Shown: positions 24,700-34,362 of the stretch, piece after piece
How positions within the stretch are numbered: position 1 is the stretch's first letter
How the letters are laid out: the number at the start of each line of letters is the position of its first letter
Assembly (NCBI GenBank): GCA_963786985.1
Contig: CAWBBL010000018.1
Coordinates: forward strand, 62,001-126,000
Origin: Desertimonas sp963786985
Lineage (GTDB): Bacteria > Actinomycetota > Acidimicrobiia > Acidimicrobiales > Ilumatobacteraceae
Direction: 5' to 3'
DNA length: 64,000 bases
Notes under the pieces: model-generated
Database searches by the model: none
Seen by the model: the letters and a program-made list of their open reading frames with translations, nothing else
What the model was told of the DNA's origin: nothing
Made by a program: the position numbers and the translations under genes

Positions 24700-26475
24700 T
24701 CAGTCGAGCAGGGCGTGGTCGACGATCACGCCGCGGCCCTCGCAGACCTCGCACGTCGTGGAGAACTCGGTCAGCAGCCCTTCGCCGATGCGCTTGCGGG
24801 TCATCTCGACGAGGCCGAGATCGGAGATGGCGAACACCTGGGACCGGGTCTTGTCACGCGCCAGGGCGTTGCGGAACACCTCGACGACCTTGTCGCGGTT
24901 GTCGCGGACCTCCATGTCGATGAAGTCGATGACGATGATCCCGCCGATGTCGCGGAGGCGCAGCTGTTTGGCGATCTCCTCGGCAGCCTCGAGGTTGTTG
25001 TGGAACACCGTCTCTTCGAGGCTCGACGTGCCGACGTTCTTGCCCGTGTTGACGTCGATGACGGTCAGGGCCTCGGTGTGTTCGATGATCAGCGACCCTC
25101 CCGAGGGCAGCCACACCTTGCGATCGAGCGCCTTGTGCACCTGCTCGTGGACATGGAACTGCTCGTACAGGCTGAGCCCCTCGGCCTCCGGGTCGTAGTA
25201 CTCGATGCGATCGGCGAGCTCGGGGTTGAATGCCGAGACGTAGGTCTTGATGTCGTCGAACAGCCGCCGATCGTCGATCACCACGTGGCGGTAGTCGGCG
25301 TTGAACTCCTCGCGAATCACTCGCACGGCGAGCTCGGGCTCGCGATACAGGAGCACGGGCGCCTTGGCCTTGGCCGCCTTGGCGGCAATCGTCTCCCACT
25401 GCGCGAGAAGCAGGCGCATGTCGGCGCGCAGCTCGTCCTCGGTGGCGTGCTCGGCGGCGGTGCGCACGATCAGGCCGTGCTCGGAGGGCTTCACCCGATC
25501 GAGGATCGAGCGCAACCGCTTGCGCACGTCGTCGGGAAGGCGCTTGGAGATCCCGTAGGTCTTGGAGTTGGGGATCAACACGACGTAGCGGCCCGGCAGC
25601 GACACCTCCTGGGTGAGCCGGGCCCCCTTCGCCCCGATCGGGTTCTTGGTCACCTGGCAGACGATCAGCTGGCGGGCCCGCAGGATCTGTTCGATTCGCG
25701 GGTCGGCCTGTTCGATGTCCTCGGCGTCGTACTGCACGTCGCCGCGATAGAGCACGGCATTCTTCGGAGTCGCGATGTCGACGAACGCCGCCTCCATGCC
25801 GGGAAGGACGTTCTGGACTCGACCGACGTAGATGTTGCCGTGGATCTGGCTGACATCGTCGGACGGACGAGACACGTAGTGCTCGATGAGGTTGCGACCC
25901 TCGAGGACGGCGACCTGGGAGATGCCGTCGCGGACCTGGACACACATCGTGTAGCGACCGATCGGACGACCGTTGCGCTCGCGGCCCCGGCGGTCAGCCG
26001 GCGTCACCACCGCCGCGACCGTGGCTCGCTCGGCGCCGCGGCCCCGGCCGCGAGACGACTGCTTGCGACGTGACTGCTTGGGCGTCGACTTGGCGACCAC
26101 TGGCGGTGCGGGAGCTGGTGTCGCCGGCGCAGGACGGGTGTCACCGATCTGCGGCTTGCGCACGAGCGTCCGTTCGGCGACCTCCGGCGTCAGGCGACCC
26201 TCGCGGGGGTTCTCGGGGAGCTCGGGCTGGTCGGGTGGCGGTGCCGGGGCCATCCCCGGCGCCAGATCACCGTTGCCATCCTTCGGTGTCGCGTCGACGC
26301 CGGTGGCCTTGCGGCGCCGTTGCCCGCCACGTGAACCGCGTCGGCGCTTGCGAGCGACCGTTGCGTCGGTGCCTTCGGCACCATCACCGTCTAGTTCAGG
26401 TTGATGTTCGGCATCGGCGGCCGATCCGGGATCCTTGGCCGGTGACGGTGATGTCCCGGTCTCTACGTCGTCCAT
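24700..26475 (-). CDS. rne: Ribonuclease E/G
   Basis: This 591-residue endoribonuclease processes and degrades RNA. A disordered basic N-terminal extension of about 170 residues, rich in R, K, P and A, precedes the S1 domain (about 200-290) and the 5'-sensor. The catalytic Asp motifs V-I-D-V-N-T-G-K (about residue 470) and I-V-I-D-F-I-D-M (about 510) and the Zn-link-like C-E-V-C near the end are intact. N-terminal extensions rather than C-terminal scaffolds are typical of actinobacterial RNase E. A good Shine-Dalgarno sequence (GGAAGGA) precedes the ATG, unlike many neighbours. Confidence 0.95.
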   Translation of the reverse strand: MDDVETGTSPSPAKDPGSAADAEHQPELDGDGAEGTDATVARKRRRGSRGGQRRRKATGVDATPKDGNGDLAPGMAPAPPPDQPELPENPREGRLTPEVAERTLVRKPQIGDTRPAPATPAPAPPVVAKSTPKQSRRKQSSRGRGRGAERATVAAVVTPADRRGRERNGRPIGRYTMCVQVRDGISQVAVLEGRNLIEHYVSRPSDDVSQIHGNIYVGRVQNVLPGMEAAFVDIATPKNAVLYRGDVQYDAEDIEQADPRIEQILRARQLIVCQVTKNPIGAKGARLTQEVSLPGRYVVLIPNSKTYGISKRLPDDVRKRLRSILDRVKPSEHGLIVRTAAEHATEDELRADMRLLLAQWETIAAKAAKAKAPVLLYREPELAVRVIREEFNADYRHVVIDDRRLFDDIKTYVSAFNPELADRIEYYDPEAEGLSLYEQFHVHEQVHKALDRKVWLPSGGSLIIEHTEALTVIDVNTGKNVGTSSLEETVFHNNLEAAEEIAKQLRLRDIGGIIVIDFIDMEVRDNRDKVVEVFRNALARDKTRSQVFAISDLGLVEMTRKRIGEGLLTEFSTTCEVCEGRGVIVDHALLD

Positions 26476-26643
26476 GGGGTTTCCTTCCAGGTCGGCGGCA
26501 CGTCACCGCCGTGGCGACGGGGGGTCGCAGCGACTGAACCGTCGCGCCAGCACCCTCCGTGCTCGAGCCACAACCATGGACAGCGACGCCGAACTGCGGG
26601 GTCTGGCCATGCCGTCTCATGATCGACCCAGTCTACCGACTCA

Positions 26644-26691
26644 ACCGATGGGTGTTTCGGGGACCGTTGGGTCCCCTCGACACCCATCGGT
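26644..26691. repeat. 48-bp palindrome family A, copy 2
   Basis: ACCGATGGGTGT (26644-26655) and ACACCCATCGGT (26680-26691) flank GGGGAC/GTCCCC inner arms. It lies between rodA and rne, which run in the same direction. The 26476-26711 gap holds nothing else recognisable except the rne ribosome-binding site. Confidence 0.9.
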
Positions 26692-26711
26692 CGCACGGGG
26701 CGCGGTGGGCG

Positions 26712-27872
26712 TCAGCGCATTCGGCGCATGTGCACGCTCTGCACGAGGCCGAACATGGCGAACCACACGATCAAGCCGGAGCCACCGTAGGAGATGAACG
26801 GCAGGGGCAGTCCGGTGACCGGCAGCAGCTTCATCGTCATCCCGACGTTCTGGACGATCTGCCAGACGAGCATCGTGAACACTCCCGCACACACGTAGGT
26901 GCCGAAGCGGTCGCGCGACAGGTGGGCGATGCGCCAGATGCGCAGGAGGGCGATGCCGAACAGGCCGAGCAGCACGGCGCAGCCGACGAGGCCGAACTGC
27001 TCGCCGACCGCGGCGAAGGGAAAGTCGGCCCACAGCACCGGGATGTCGGCGTTGTTGGTGAGCGGGCCGTTGAGCCAGCCCTTGCCGAACAAGCCGCCCG
27101 TGCCGAGCGCCTGCAACGCCAGGTTGACCTGGTACGACGCCGCTCGAATCGCCGGATCCGGGTTGTTCTCGTCGAGCAGGACGCGCACCCTGGTGAGCTG
27201 GTAGTCGTTGACCAGCCGCCCGATCAGGGCGGCGGCGACCGTGGCCAGGGCGAGGAACGTGAAGGCGGCGATGTAGCGGGCCTTGGCGCCGGCGACCAGG
27301 AGCACCCCCATGGCCATTGCCACGAGCACCGAGGCGGTGCCGATGTCGGGCTGGGCGATGACCGCGACGCCGGCAACGCCGACGATGATCAGGCCGCCGA
27401 GGAAGCGCGGATAGCTGACTTCGTCGGAGCGCTCGTCGGCGAGGTAGGCGGCGAGGGCGACGAGCACGGTGAGCTTGGCGAACTCCGCCGGCTGGAAGCG
27501 GATCGGCCCGACATCGAACGAGATCGTGTCACTCCCCGACAGCTCGCCGTAGGCGAGGATCAGGACGAGGGCGCCGACCGTCGCGGCGTACAGCTGCCAC
27601 GACCGATGGCGGAACCAGTCGTAGTCGACGAACATGACGACGGCCAGCACGACGGTGGCGACGATGGCGAAGATCACCTGGCGGGTGGTGTAGTAGAAGG
27701 GGTCGTCGCGACGGGTTCTGCTCGCCGAGTAGACGACGAAGCAGCCGATGATCGTCAGCGCCGCTTGGCACCCGAGCAACGTCCAGTCGACGTTGCGGCT
27801 GGGGGCCGCCGGGCTGGAGCGGATGTTGCCGAGCCCGGAGTCCGGCTTTCGGCGAACGAGCAGCGTCGGCAA
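26712..27872 (-). CDS. rodA: RodA peptidoglycan glycosyltransferase
   Basis: This 386-residue SEDS-family protein has about ten membrane segments. It polymerises lipid II in the elongation machine together with its class B PBP, encoded just upstream. The conserved segments F-Q-P-A-E-F-A-K-L, Q-P-D-I-G-T-A, and the C-terminal G-L-P-L-P-F-I-S-Y-G-G-S match the SEDS signature. It starts about 120 bases after mrdA, in a gap containing a CTCGGCC/GGCCGAG-rich inverted repeat. Confidence 0.95.
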   Translation of the reverse strand: MPTLLVRRKPDSGLGNIRSSPAAPSRNVDWTLLGCQAALTIIGCFVVYSASRTRRDDPFYYTTRQVIFAIVATVVLAVVMFVDYDWFRHRSWQLYAATVGALVLILAYGELSGSDTISFDVGPIRFQPAEFAKLTVLVALAAYLADERSDEVSYPRFLGGLIIVGVAGVAVIAQPDIGTASVLVAMAMGVLLVAGAKARYIAAFTFLALATVAAALIGRLVNDYQLTRVRVLLDENNPDPAIRAASYQVNLALQALGTGGLFGKGWLNGPLTNNADIPVLWADFPFAAVGEQFGLVGCAVLLGLFGIALLRIWRIAHLSRDRFGTYVCAGVFTMLVWQIVQNVGMTMKLLPVTGLPLPFISYGGSGLIVWFAMFGLVQSVHMRRMR

Positions 27873-27991
27873 GGTTCAGACCCGTGGGGCCGAGACCCGC
27901 CAGGGGGCCTGGGGCGCCGAGGCTCCTTGCGGAGCCCCCCGGTGACTCGGCCGAGTGGAGCGAGCGAAGCGAAGCGATCGAGGCCGAGACA

Positions 27992-30256
27992 TCAGTCGGG
28001 CGGACGGCCGGTTTGCACGGGCCCGGGATAGATCGTGTGGGCGTTGGTGCTCTCCATGCACGACAGGTCGGTCAACGGCGGCTGCGGCTGGGCGGCCATG
28101 TCCTGGCTGGGATCGAGGGGCTCCGCAATGGCCACGGGGTCGAGCGCCGTGATCCCCGACATCGCCAAGAACATGCACTTGACGACGGGCGCCGAGCCGA
28201 GTGATCCGAACCCGGCTTTCTCGAGGTAGGACACCACAGTCCACGGCCTCGTGCTGTCCTGGCTGCTGCCGGCGAAGACCGACGAGTCGTTCCACGGGAA
28301 CGAGAAGCGGCCCTGTGCCGTGCCGGTCTTGCCGGCGATCGGCGGAGCTTCCGGTTCGCTCCAATTGACGTCGAACAACTCCTCGGCGGTCGTCGAGTTC
28401 GACGCCGTCCCCGGACCGGTGATGTTCTGGCGGATGCCGTTGACAACCGGCTCGGCGAACTCCATCGGGATGGTGCGGCCCTCCGGAACCATGCGCTCGT
28501 GGACCACGGCGCGGTTGAGATCGACGAACCCGGGTTGCGACGGATGCGTCGGGGTGTTCGGTTCGTAGATCGCCTCGACGACTCGGGGCATCATCACGTA
28601 GCCGCCATTGGCAAAAGCGCCATAGCCGACGGCGAGCTGCATCGGCGTCGCCGCCAACAGGCCCTGGCCGATCGCCAAGTTGATCACGTCGCCGAGGAGA
28701 ACCCGTGGTTCCTCGTTCTTCGCCAAGACGCCGCTGTCGACGAGCGCCTTCTTCGTCTCGTGATCAGGGATCCGCCCGTCGAACTCGTAGGGCAGGTCGA
28801 TGCCGGTTTCCGCACCGAAGCCGAAGTTGCGGAGCTCGTCCTGCAGCAACAGGTGATTGGTCCCCGGGCTGACAAAGAACTGCTCGCCGAGGCGGTAGTA
28901 GTACACGTCGCTGGACACGGCGAGGGACAGCTGCATGTTGATTGCCCCGTAGCGGCACGGCCCGTTGATCCCCGTGCAGAAGGAGTTGCGCCACACACAC
29001 TTGATTCCCTGGGCGCAGACGTCGTCCGGGATCGTCTCGGCCTTGTACGTCCCGCTGTCGGTGATGTACTGGTCAGCGCTGATCAGGCCGGTGTGCAGGG
29101 CCGACCAGGCCACGAACACCTTGAACGTCGAACCCATGTTGTACTGGCCCTGGATCGCCCGGTTGGTCAGCGACGACCGATCCGGGTCCAGCGGGCACAC
29201 CGGTTGGCCCTCGTCGCCGCAGTCCGGGCTGTCGCTGCGGATCTCGAACAGCTCGCGAAACTCGGAGCCACTGATGTCCTGGCTGAACCACCGGTTGTCG
29301 AACGTCGGGTAACTGGCCATCGCCATGATCTGTCCGGTCTGGTGGTTCATGGCGATCACCGAACCGGCTGGCGCCTCGTAGTACACACGCGGTCCGTGGT
29401 TGAGAGACATCGCTTGCAGCGTGCCGTCGGGCTTCTTGACGACCGGGTTGGGCGCCGTGAATGCCCGCTTGAGGCGTAGCTGCGTCTGCAGCAGGCGCTC
29501 GGCGTACTGCTGGATGTCGAGGTCGATGGACAACTGGACGTCCATCCCGTTGACGGCTTCCTTGCGGCTGATCTCGCGTACGACGCTGCCGTGCGAGTCG
29601 ACCTCGTAGACGATCTCCCCCCACTCACCGTGGAGGATCGTCTCGTATTCCAGCTCGACGCCGGCCCGGCCGACCTCCTCACCACGGTTCGAGGTGTCGT
29701 AACCGAGCTGCTTGTAGTGGTCGACGTCTTCTTCGGTGATCGCTCCCATGTAGCCCACGACGTGGGCGGCGAGCGGGGCGTACGGGTACACCCGGCGGTA
29801 CGAAGGAACCATCGTCACGCCGGGGAAGTCCTCGCTGCGCTCGCTGAGGGCGATCACCACGTTCTCGGCCACGTCCTCGGCGATCGGCAGCGGCCGCAGC
29901 GGGTCGAAGCTGCCCGAGTCGTAGCGCGCCTCCATCTCCTCGACGGGAACCCCCACCCACCCCGAGAGCCGGCTGAACAGCGCGGCGCGGTCAGCCGGGC
30001 GGCTCATCGCGGCCCAACCGACGGCGATGTTGTAGATCGGCTCGTTGCCGGCGAGTAGCCGGCCGTCGTGGTCGAAGATCTGGCCGCGCTCGGGGGCGAT
30101 CAACACCGTGCTCGTGTTGCGCTGGTCGACGACCTGTTGCAGGGACTGCGCCTCGACCGTCTGGAGGAACCACAACCGGGCTCCGATGCCGGAGAACAAC
30201 ATCACGGCGACGGCTGCGAGCAGGCCGAGTCGAGCCGCTCGCTTGTCAGACGCCAT
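27992..30256 (-). CDS. mrdA: Penicillin-binding protein 2 (class B transpeptidase)
   Basis: This 754-residue protein has one N-terminal membrane helix (about 8-30), a PBP dimerisation domain, and a transpeptidase domain with S-T-F-K (nucleophile Ser), S-S-D and K-T-G-T-A-Q motifs. It cross-links peptidoglycan for elongation with RodA. A C-P-L-D-P insertion and several Cys (D-C-G-D, P-V-C, D-V-C, I-K-C, F-C, P-C) near the active site suggest disulphides in an extracytoplasmic loop, which is unusual. TAAGCT lies 6 bases before the ATG, pointing to a leaderless internal promoter. Confidence 0.95.
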   Translation of the reverse strand: MASDKRAARLGLLAAVAVMLFSGIGARLWFLQTVEAQSLQQVVDQRNTSTVLIAPERGQIFDHDGRLLAGNEPIYNIAVGWAAMSRPADRAALFSRLSGWVGVPVEEMEARYDSGSFDPLRPLPIAEDVAENVVIALSERSEDFPGVTMVPSYRRVYPYAPLAAHVVGYMGAITEEDVDHYKQLGYDTSNRGEEVGRAGVELEYETILHGEWGEIVYEVDSHGSVVREISRKEAVNGMDVQLSIDLDIQQYAERLLQTQLRLKRAFTAPNPVVKKPDGTLQAMSLNHGPRVYYEAPAGSVIAMNHQTGQIMAMASYPTFDNRWFSQDISGSEFRELFEIRSDSPDCGDEGQPVCPLDPDRSSLTNRAIQGQYNMGSTFKVFVAWSALHTGLISADQYITDSGTYKAETIPDDVCAQGIKCVWRNSFCTGINGPCRYGAINMQLSLAVSSDVYYYRLGEQFFVSPGTNHLLLQDELRNFGFGAETGIDLPYEFDGRIPDHETKKALVDSGVLAKNEEPRVLLGDVINLAIGQGLLAATPMQLAVGYGAFANGGYVMMPRVVEAIYEPNTPTHPSQPGFVDLNRAVVHERMVPEGRTIPMEFAEPVVNGIRQNITGPGTASNSTTAEELFDVNWSEPEAPPIAGKTGTAQGRFSFPWNDSSVFAGSSQDSTRPWTVVSYLEKAGFGSLGSAPVVKCMFLAMSGITALDPVAIAEPLDPSQDMAAQPQPPLTDLSCMESTNAHTIYPGPVQTGRPPD

Positions 30257-30319
30257 TGTTACAGCTTAGAGACGCTCTCCACTCGATCGACGGCACGGTC
30301 GGCGCTCCGACATCGTGGT

Positions 30320-30856
30320 TCACGTCGTCGGTTGCTTGACCTTGGTCCAGTCGGTCTTCTTGACCTTGACGCACCAGCGGCCGAGCGGTACGAGCAGAGG
30401 GCTGGCCAACATCGCCGCCGCCGTGACGACGGCGACGACGGTGTACCAGCGCTCCGACCACGGGTGCTGCTCCCCGACGAACGTGCGAACCACCGGCACG
30501 AGCATCTCACCGACGGCAGTGCCGAGGCCGACGAAGAGCGCCGACAGCCACCACTGCGGATCGATCGTGATCGACTGTACGTAGCCCGCTGTGTAGCCGC
30601 CGATGCCCATCGAGAAGGAGGACGATCCCAGCGGCGTGCCGGCTCGCAAGTCGTACATCAGGCCGAACACGAAGCCAGCGAGCGCCCCCTTTTGTGGGCC
30701 GCCGGCCACGCCGGCGGCGGCGGCCAGGGCGAGCATCACTTGGATCGTCACCCCCCATGGGCGTACGTCGACGAACAGCGTCTGCTGCAGGGCGAGGAGC
30801 AACATTCCGACAAGCACGAGACGGGGCAGTGGTCCCTGGATGAGGGAGACGAACAT
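30320..30856 (-). CDS. mreD: Rod-shape protein MreD
   Basis: A 178-residue integral membrane protein with about five hydrophobic segments, matching MreD in size and position between mreC and mrdA. The K-G-A-L-A-G-F-V-F-G-L-M-Y-D-L motif is typical of the family. It is a component of the elongasome whose biochemical role is not settled. It starts 16 bases after mreC. Confidence 0.92.
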   Translation of the reverse strand: MFVSLIQGPLPRLVLVGMLLLALQQTLFVDVRPWGVTIQVMLALAAAAGVAGGPQKGALAGFVFGLMYDLRAGTPLGSSSFSMGIGGYTAGYVQSITIDPQWWLSALFVGLGTAVGEMLVPVVRTFVGEQHPWSERWYTVVAVVTAAAMLASPLLVPLGRWCVKVKKTDWTKVKQPTT

Positions 30857-30872
30857 CAGCCGCTGGCCGCCC

Positions 30873-31892
30873 TCACTCGTCGGTCTCGGACGACTCGGCT
30901 CCGGTGGTGTACAGGATCACCTGGACGAACTCGAGACCTTCCAGCTCGGCCAGCGGCTGCACCTCGAGGACCCAGCCTTCCGAAGGCGAGCCGCGGCGAA
31001 CATCGGACACCCTGCCGATCGGGATGTCCGCCGGCGCCAGACTGCGGTCACCGCCGGCGGTCAACACGGTGTCGCCGATCTCGGGAGTGCCGAAGGCCGG
31101 CGAATCATCGATGAGGTTCACGCGTGGTGGCTCATCGACGCCACGGCCGACCATCTGTCCGGTCTCGCGCTGGGGATCGGGCAACGTCGTCGTGGGAGCC
31201 GGAACGGTTGACGACGATGTCGGCGCAACGGTGGTCGTCGGCGGTGTCGCACCCGTGGCCGTGGTGGGCGCACCTCCGGCGACCACCGCCGTCGTGGTGG
31301 TGGTCGACGCAGCCTCGGGAAGTCGGTCCGGACGGACGATCTTGACGAGGATGGCGTAGTTCGGGTCGGTGATCAGCATGACCCTCGCTCGGTCGCTGGT
31401 CACCGGTGCGGTGACCTTGCCGATCAAGGCGCCAGCCGGGTTGACCACGGGCATGCCGACACGGATGCCGGAGCTGCTGCCCTTGTTGATCTCGATGATC
31501 AGGTCGAGATTGTTCGGACTCTGGCCGATGACGGAGGCGATGATTCTGTCGAAGTTGCCGGGCGTCTCGAGGTCCTCCATGCCGAGCAGCCGCCGATACG
31601 AGTCGATGATGCTGCGCGCCACGATGTCGTTGGTGCGCATCGCGTCGATCTCCGCTCGGAGGCGGTCGTTGTCCGCCTCCAGGTCGTCGTACTCGGTGAT
31701 TCCCTGCCAGGCGTTGCGGACGGGGCGGGCAACGACGTCGGCGGCGTCTTCGAGCGGGCGCATCGCCCGGTCGAAGCCATCGCGGGCGGTGTCGAGGAGG
31801 GCGTTGCCGCGCAGATCGATGGTGATCAGCAACAGCGACGTGAGGACGAGCAGGAGGATGGCCCGGCGTCGCCCGGGCGTATACACGGCCAT
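30873..31892 (-). CDS. mreC: Rod-shape protein MreC
   Basis: A 339-residue protein with one N-terminal membrane helix (about 10-28), a coiled coil (about 65-100) and an extracytoplasmic beta domain. A Thr/Ala/Pro-rich low-complexity insert (about residues 205-245, T-T-T-T-A-V and T-S-S-S-T-V-P-A-P-T-T-T) interrupts the second beta barrel. MreC activates the RodA-PBP2 pair. The acidic tail is short. Confidence 0.93.
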   Translation of the reverse strand: MAVYTPGRRRAILLLVLTSLLLITIDLRGNALLDTARDGFDRAMRPLEDAADVVARPVRNAWQGITEYDDLEADNDRLRAEIDAMRTNDIVARSIIDSYRRLLGMEDLETPGNFDRIIASVIGQSPNNLDLIIEINKGSSSGIRVGMPVVNPAGALIGKVTAPVTSDRARVMLITDPNYAILVKIVRPDRLPEAASTTTTTAVVAGGAPTTATGATPPTTTVAPTSSSTVPAPTTTLPDPQRETGQMVGRGVDEPPRVNLIDDSPAFGTPEIGDTVLTAGGDRSLAPADIPIGRVSDVRRGSPSEGWVLEVQPLAELEGLEFVQVILYTTGAESSETDE

Positions 31893-31951
31893 GTCAGAGA
31901 GAACTCAACAGAGCTCGAGCGGGAAGCCCTGCTGCCCGCTCGACGCAAACC

Positions 31952-32986
31952 TCAGAAGTCTCCGCCGAGCGACATCAGGCCGCGCATCGCGTCGATGTTC
32001 TCGAGTGCCCGGCCTGACCCGATGACGACGCTGTACAGCGGTTCGTCGGCGATGCGGATCGGCATTCCGGTTTCGTGTGCCAGGCGGGTGTCGAGGCCGC
32101 CGAGCAACGCACCGCCTCCCGTGACCGTGATGCCGTCCTCCATGATGTCGGCGGCGAGCTCCGGTGGCGTCTTGTCGAGAGTCGTCTTGACGGCGTCGAC
32201 AATCGCGGCGACGGGCTCGGCGAGTGACTCCCGAACGTGTTCGGTGGTCAGCTGGATCGTCCGCGGCAGCCCGCTGATGAGATCGCGGCCCCGGATGTCG
32301 GCGGTCAGCTCCTCCTCCATCGGCCAGGCCGAACCCATCTGGATCTTGATCTCCTCGGCGGTGCGGTCACCGATGGCGAGCGAGAACTCCTTCTTCACGT
32401 ACTGCAGCACGGCTTCATCGAGTTCATCGCCGCCGACGCGCACGCTCTGGGCAGTGACGATGCCGCCGAGGGAGATCACCGCGACCTCGGTGGTGCCGCC
32501 ACCGATGTCGACGATCATGTTGCCGGACGGCTCGTGGACCGGCAGGTTGGCGCCGATCGCCGCGGCCATCGGCTCTTCGATGATGTGCACCGGCTTGCGG
32601 GCTCCGGCGTACTCGGCGGCATCCTGCACGGCGCGCTGTTCCACGCCAGTGATCCCAGAGGGAACGCAGATCACCATTCGCGGCTTGCTCCACTTGCTGG
32701 CGTGGACGCGCTGGATGAAGTAGCGCAGCATCTTCTCGCACACCTCGAAATCGGCGATCACGCCGTCCTTGAGCGGGCGGATCGCCTTGATGTGGTTCGG
32801 GGTGCGGCCCATCATCCGTTTGGCCTCGAGCCCGACGGCGACTGGGCGACCGTCGTTGACGTTGACGGCGACGACGGAGGGCTCGTCGAGAACGATGCCT
32901 TGGCCGCGAACGTAGATCAGCGTGTTGGCGGTGCCGAGGTCGATCGCTAGATCGCGGCCGAGACTGAGCGGGTTGTTGCGAGCCAT
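31952..32986 (-). CDS. mreB: Actin-like cell-shape protein MreB
   Basis: This 344-residue bacterial actin has phosphate-1 D-L-G-T-A-N-T, phosphate-2 D-I-G-G-G-T-T-E and the adenosine motif G-G-A-L-L-G-G, all intact. It organises lateral wall synthesis and implies rod-like growth or an equivalent role in this actinobacterium. A clear AAGGAG ribosome-binding site precedes the ATG by 9 bases. Confidence 0.97.
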   Translation of the reverse strand: MARNNPLSLGRDLAIDLGTANTLIYVRGQGIVLDEPSVVAVNVNDGRPVAVGLEAKRMMGRTPNHIKAIRPLKDGVIADFEVCEKMLRYFIQRVHASKWSKPRMVICVPSGITGVEQRAVQDAAEYAGARKPVHIIEEPMAAAIGANLPVHEPSGNMIVDIGGGTTEVAVISLGGIVTAQSVRVGGDELDEAVLQYVKKEFSLAIGDRTAEEIKIQMGSAWPMEEELTADIRGRDLISGLPRTIQLTTEHVRESLAEPVAAIVDAVKTTLDKTPPELAADIMEDGITVTGGGALLGGLDTRLAHETGMPIRIADEPLYSVVIGSGRALENIDAMRGLMSLGGDF

Positions 32987-33043
32987 GCGGGAAACTCCTT
33001 CACCTGCGCACTCCAGGCGCTGCCGGCTGCTCTTTGCCGAAGA

Positions 33044-33454
33044 TTACAGTTGCGGGAAGAAGATGTTGACCTCGCGCTCGGCGGATTCGGCCGAGTCGCT
33101 TCCGTGAACCAAGTTCTCGGTGAACAGGATCCCGAGGTCGCCGCGGATCGTTCCCGGCGCGGCGTGGCGCGGGTTCGTCGTGCCCATCAGGTTGCGCACG
33201 ACCTCCCATGTGTCCTCCGGCCCTTCGACGACCATCGCCACGACCGGCCCGCGGCTCATGAACGTGACGAGATCCTCGTAGAACGCCTTGCCGACGTGCT
33301 CTTCGTAGTGCTGGGCGAGAGTTTCCTTGTCCAGGACACGAAGATCGATGGCGGCGAGGGTGAGGCCCTTGGTCTCGAAGCGGGAGATGATGGTGCCGAC
33401 CAGGCCGCGCTCGACGGCGTCTGGTTTGAGCAACACGAGTGTGCGATCAGACAT
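33044..33454 (-). CDS. ndk: Nucleoside diphosphate kinase
   Basis: A 136-residue enzyme that equilibrates NDPs and NTPs. The start M-S-D-R-T-L-V-L-L-K-P-D-A-V and the phospho-histidine motif N-L-V-H-G-S-D-S are diagnostic. ATG 33454 is preceded by TAGCGT (33470-33465, minus strand) with a 10-base gap. The frame upstream of it is not homologous. It begins the ndk-mre-rod block. Confidence 0.97.
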   Translation of the reverse strand: MSDRTLVLLKPDAVERGLVGTIISRFETKGLTLAAIDLRVLDKETLAQHYEEHVGKAFYEDLVTFMSRGPVVAMVVEGPEDTWEVVRNLMGTTNPRHAAPGTIRGDLGILFTENLVHGSDSAESAEREVNIFFPQL

Positions 33455-33699
33455 ACGGCCCGCCACGCTACCGGCGAGGTGCTCCCGCCCGATCCGGCGA
33501 TCGGCAAGCGCCTCGGCCGACCAACAGCTCAGGTCCGAGCGCTTCCGAAGAAGCGCCCGGACCTGAAACCGTCCCGCCACCTGGGGGTGGATCCGCCGCC
33601 TGTACTGAGTACATCATCTACGACGGCGGGCCATCGTTCCGTCACCAGCGGCACACAACGAACGTGTCCGTTGCGACACGCTCTGTACTGTGCAACCTC

Positions 33700-34353
33700 G
33701 TGAAGTTCGAGCTGCTCGCCGAGCTCAACGAGCAAGACCGACGGTCGGTCCTCTCGCGCATGAACCGACGGTCGTTTCGCAAGGGTGAGGTCCTGTTCCA
33801 CGAGGGTGACCCCGGCGACTCGCTGCACCTCATCGAGAAGGGGCGGGTCGCCGTTCGGCCATCGACGCCGGACGGCGAGGTGGTCACCCTCGCCATTCTC
33901 GGTCCGGGAGCGTTGTTCGGCGAGCAGGCGCTGCTCGCTCCCGACGCCAAGCGAACGGCGAGCATCGTCGCCCTCGAGGCCGTCGAGACCCGGGTGCTCT
34001 ACCGGCGAGATGTCGACGAGCTGCGGGCGACCCAGCCATCGATCAACCGCTTCCTCATCGAGACCCTCGCCAGTCAGGTGCGGCGCCTGTCCCAGCGGGT
34101 CCTCGAAGCGCTGTACTACCCGGCCGATCAACGTGTCCTTCGTCGCGTGGCGGAACTGGCCTCGCTGTACGACGAGGGCGTCTCACCGATCGTGATCGGC
34201 CTGCGCCAAGACGACCTGGCGACGATGGCCGGGACAACCCGATCGACGACGAATCGAGTCCTCCAGCAGCTCGTCGAGGCCGACGTGATCAGCCTGCGCC
34301 GCGGACGCCTCGAAGTTCACGACGTCCCCGCCTTGCGCAAACGAGCGCGCTGA
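33700..34353 (+). CDS. Crp/Fnr-family transcriptional regulator
   Basis: This 217-residue protein has a cyclic-nucleotide-binding fold (about residues 5-120: F-H-E-G-D-P-G-D-S-L-H-L-I and G-P-G-A-L-F-G-E-Q-A-L-L, with the Glu and the following R-T-A-S that contact cAMP in true Crp proteins). A C-terminal helix-turn-helix is present (L-A-T-M-A-G-T-T-R-S-T-T-N-R). GTG 33700 is chosen because TACTGT lies 8 bases upstream. Imperfect GTTGCGACA/TGTGCAAC arms overlap that -10 and could be a self-operator. It faces a FecR/CHASE2-cyclase pair across a repeat, so cyclic-nucleotide binding is plausible. Confidence 0.88.
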   Translation: MKFELLAELNEQDRRSVLSRMNRRSFRKGEVLFHEGDPGDSLHLIEKGRVAVRPSTPDGEVVTLAILGPGALFGEQALLAPDAKRTASIVALEAVETRVLYRRDVDELRATQPSINRFLIETLASQVRRLSQRVLEALYYPADQRVLRRVAELASLYDEGVSPIVIGLRQDDLATMAGTTRSTTNRVLQQLVEADVISLRRGRLEVHDVPALRKRAR

Positions 34354-34362
34354 TCAGGGAGC

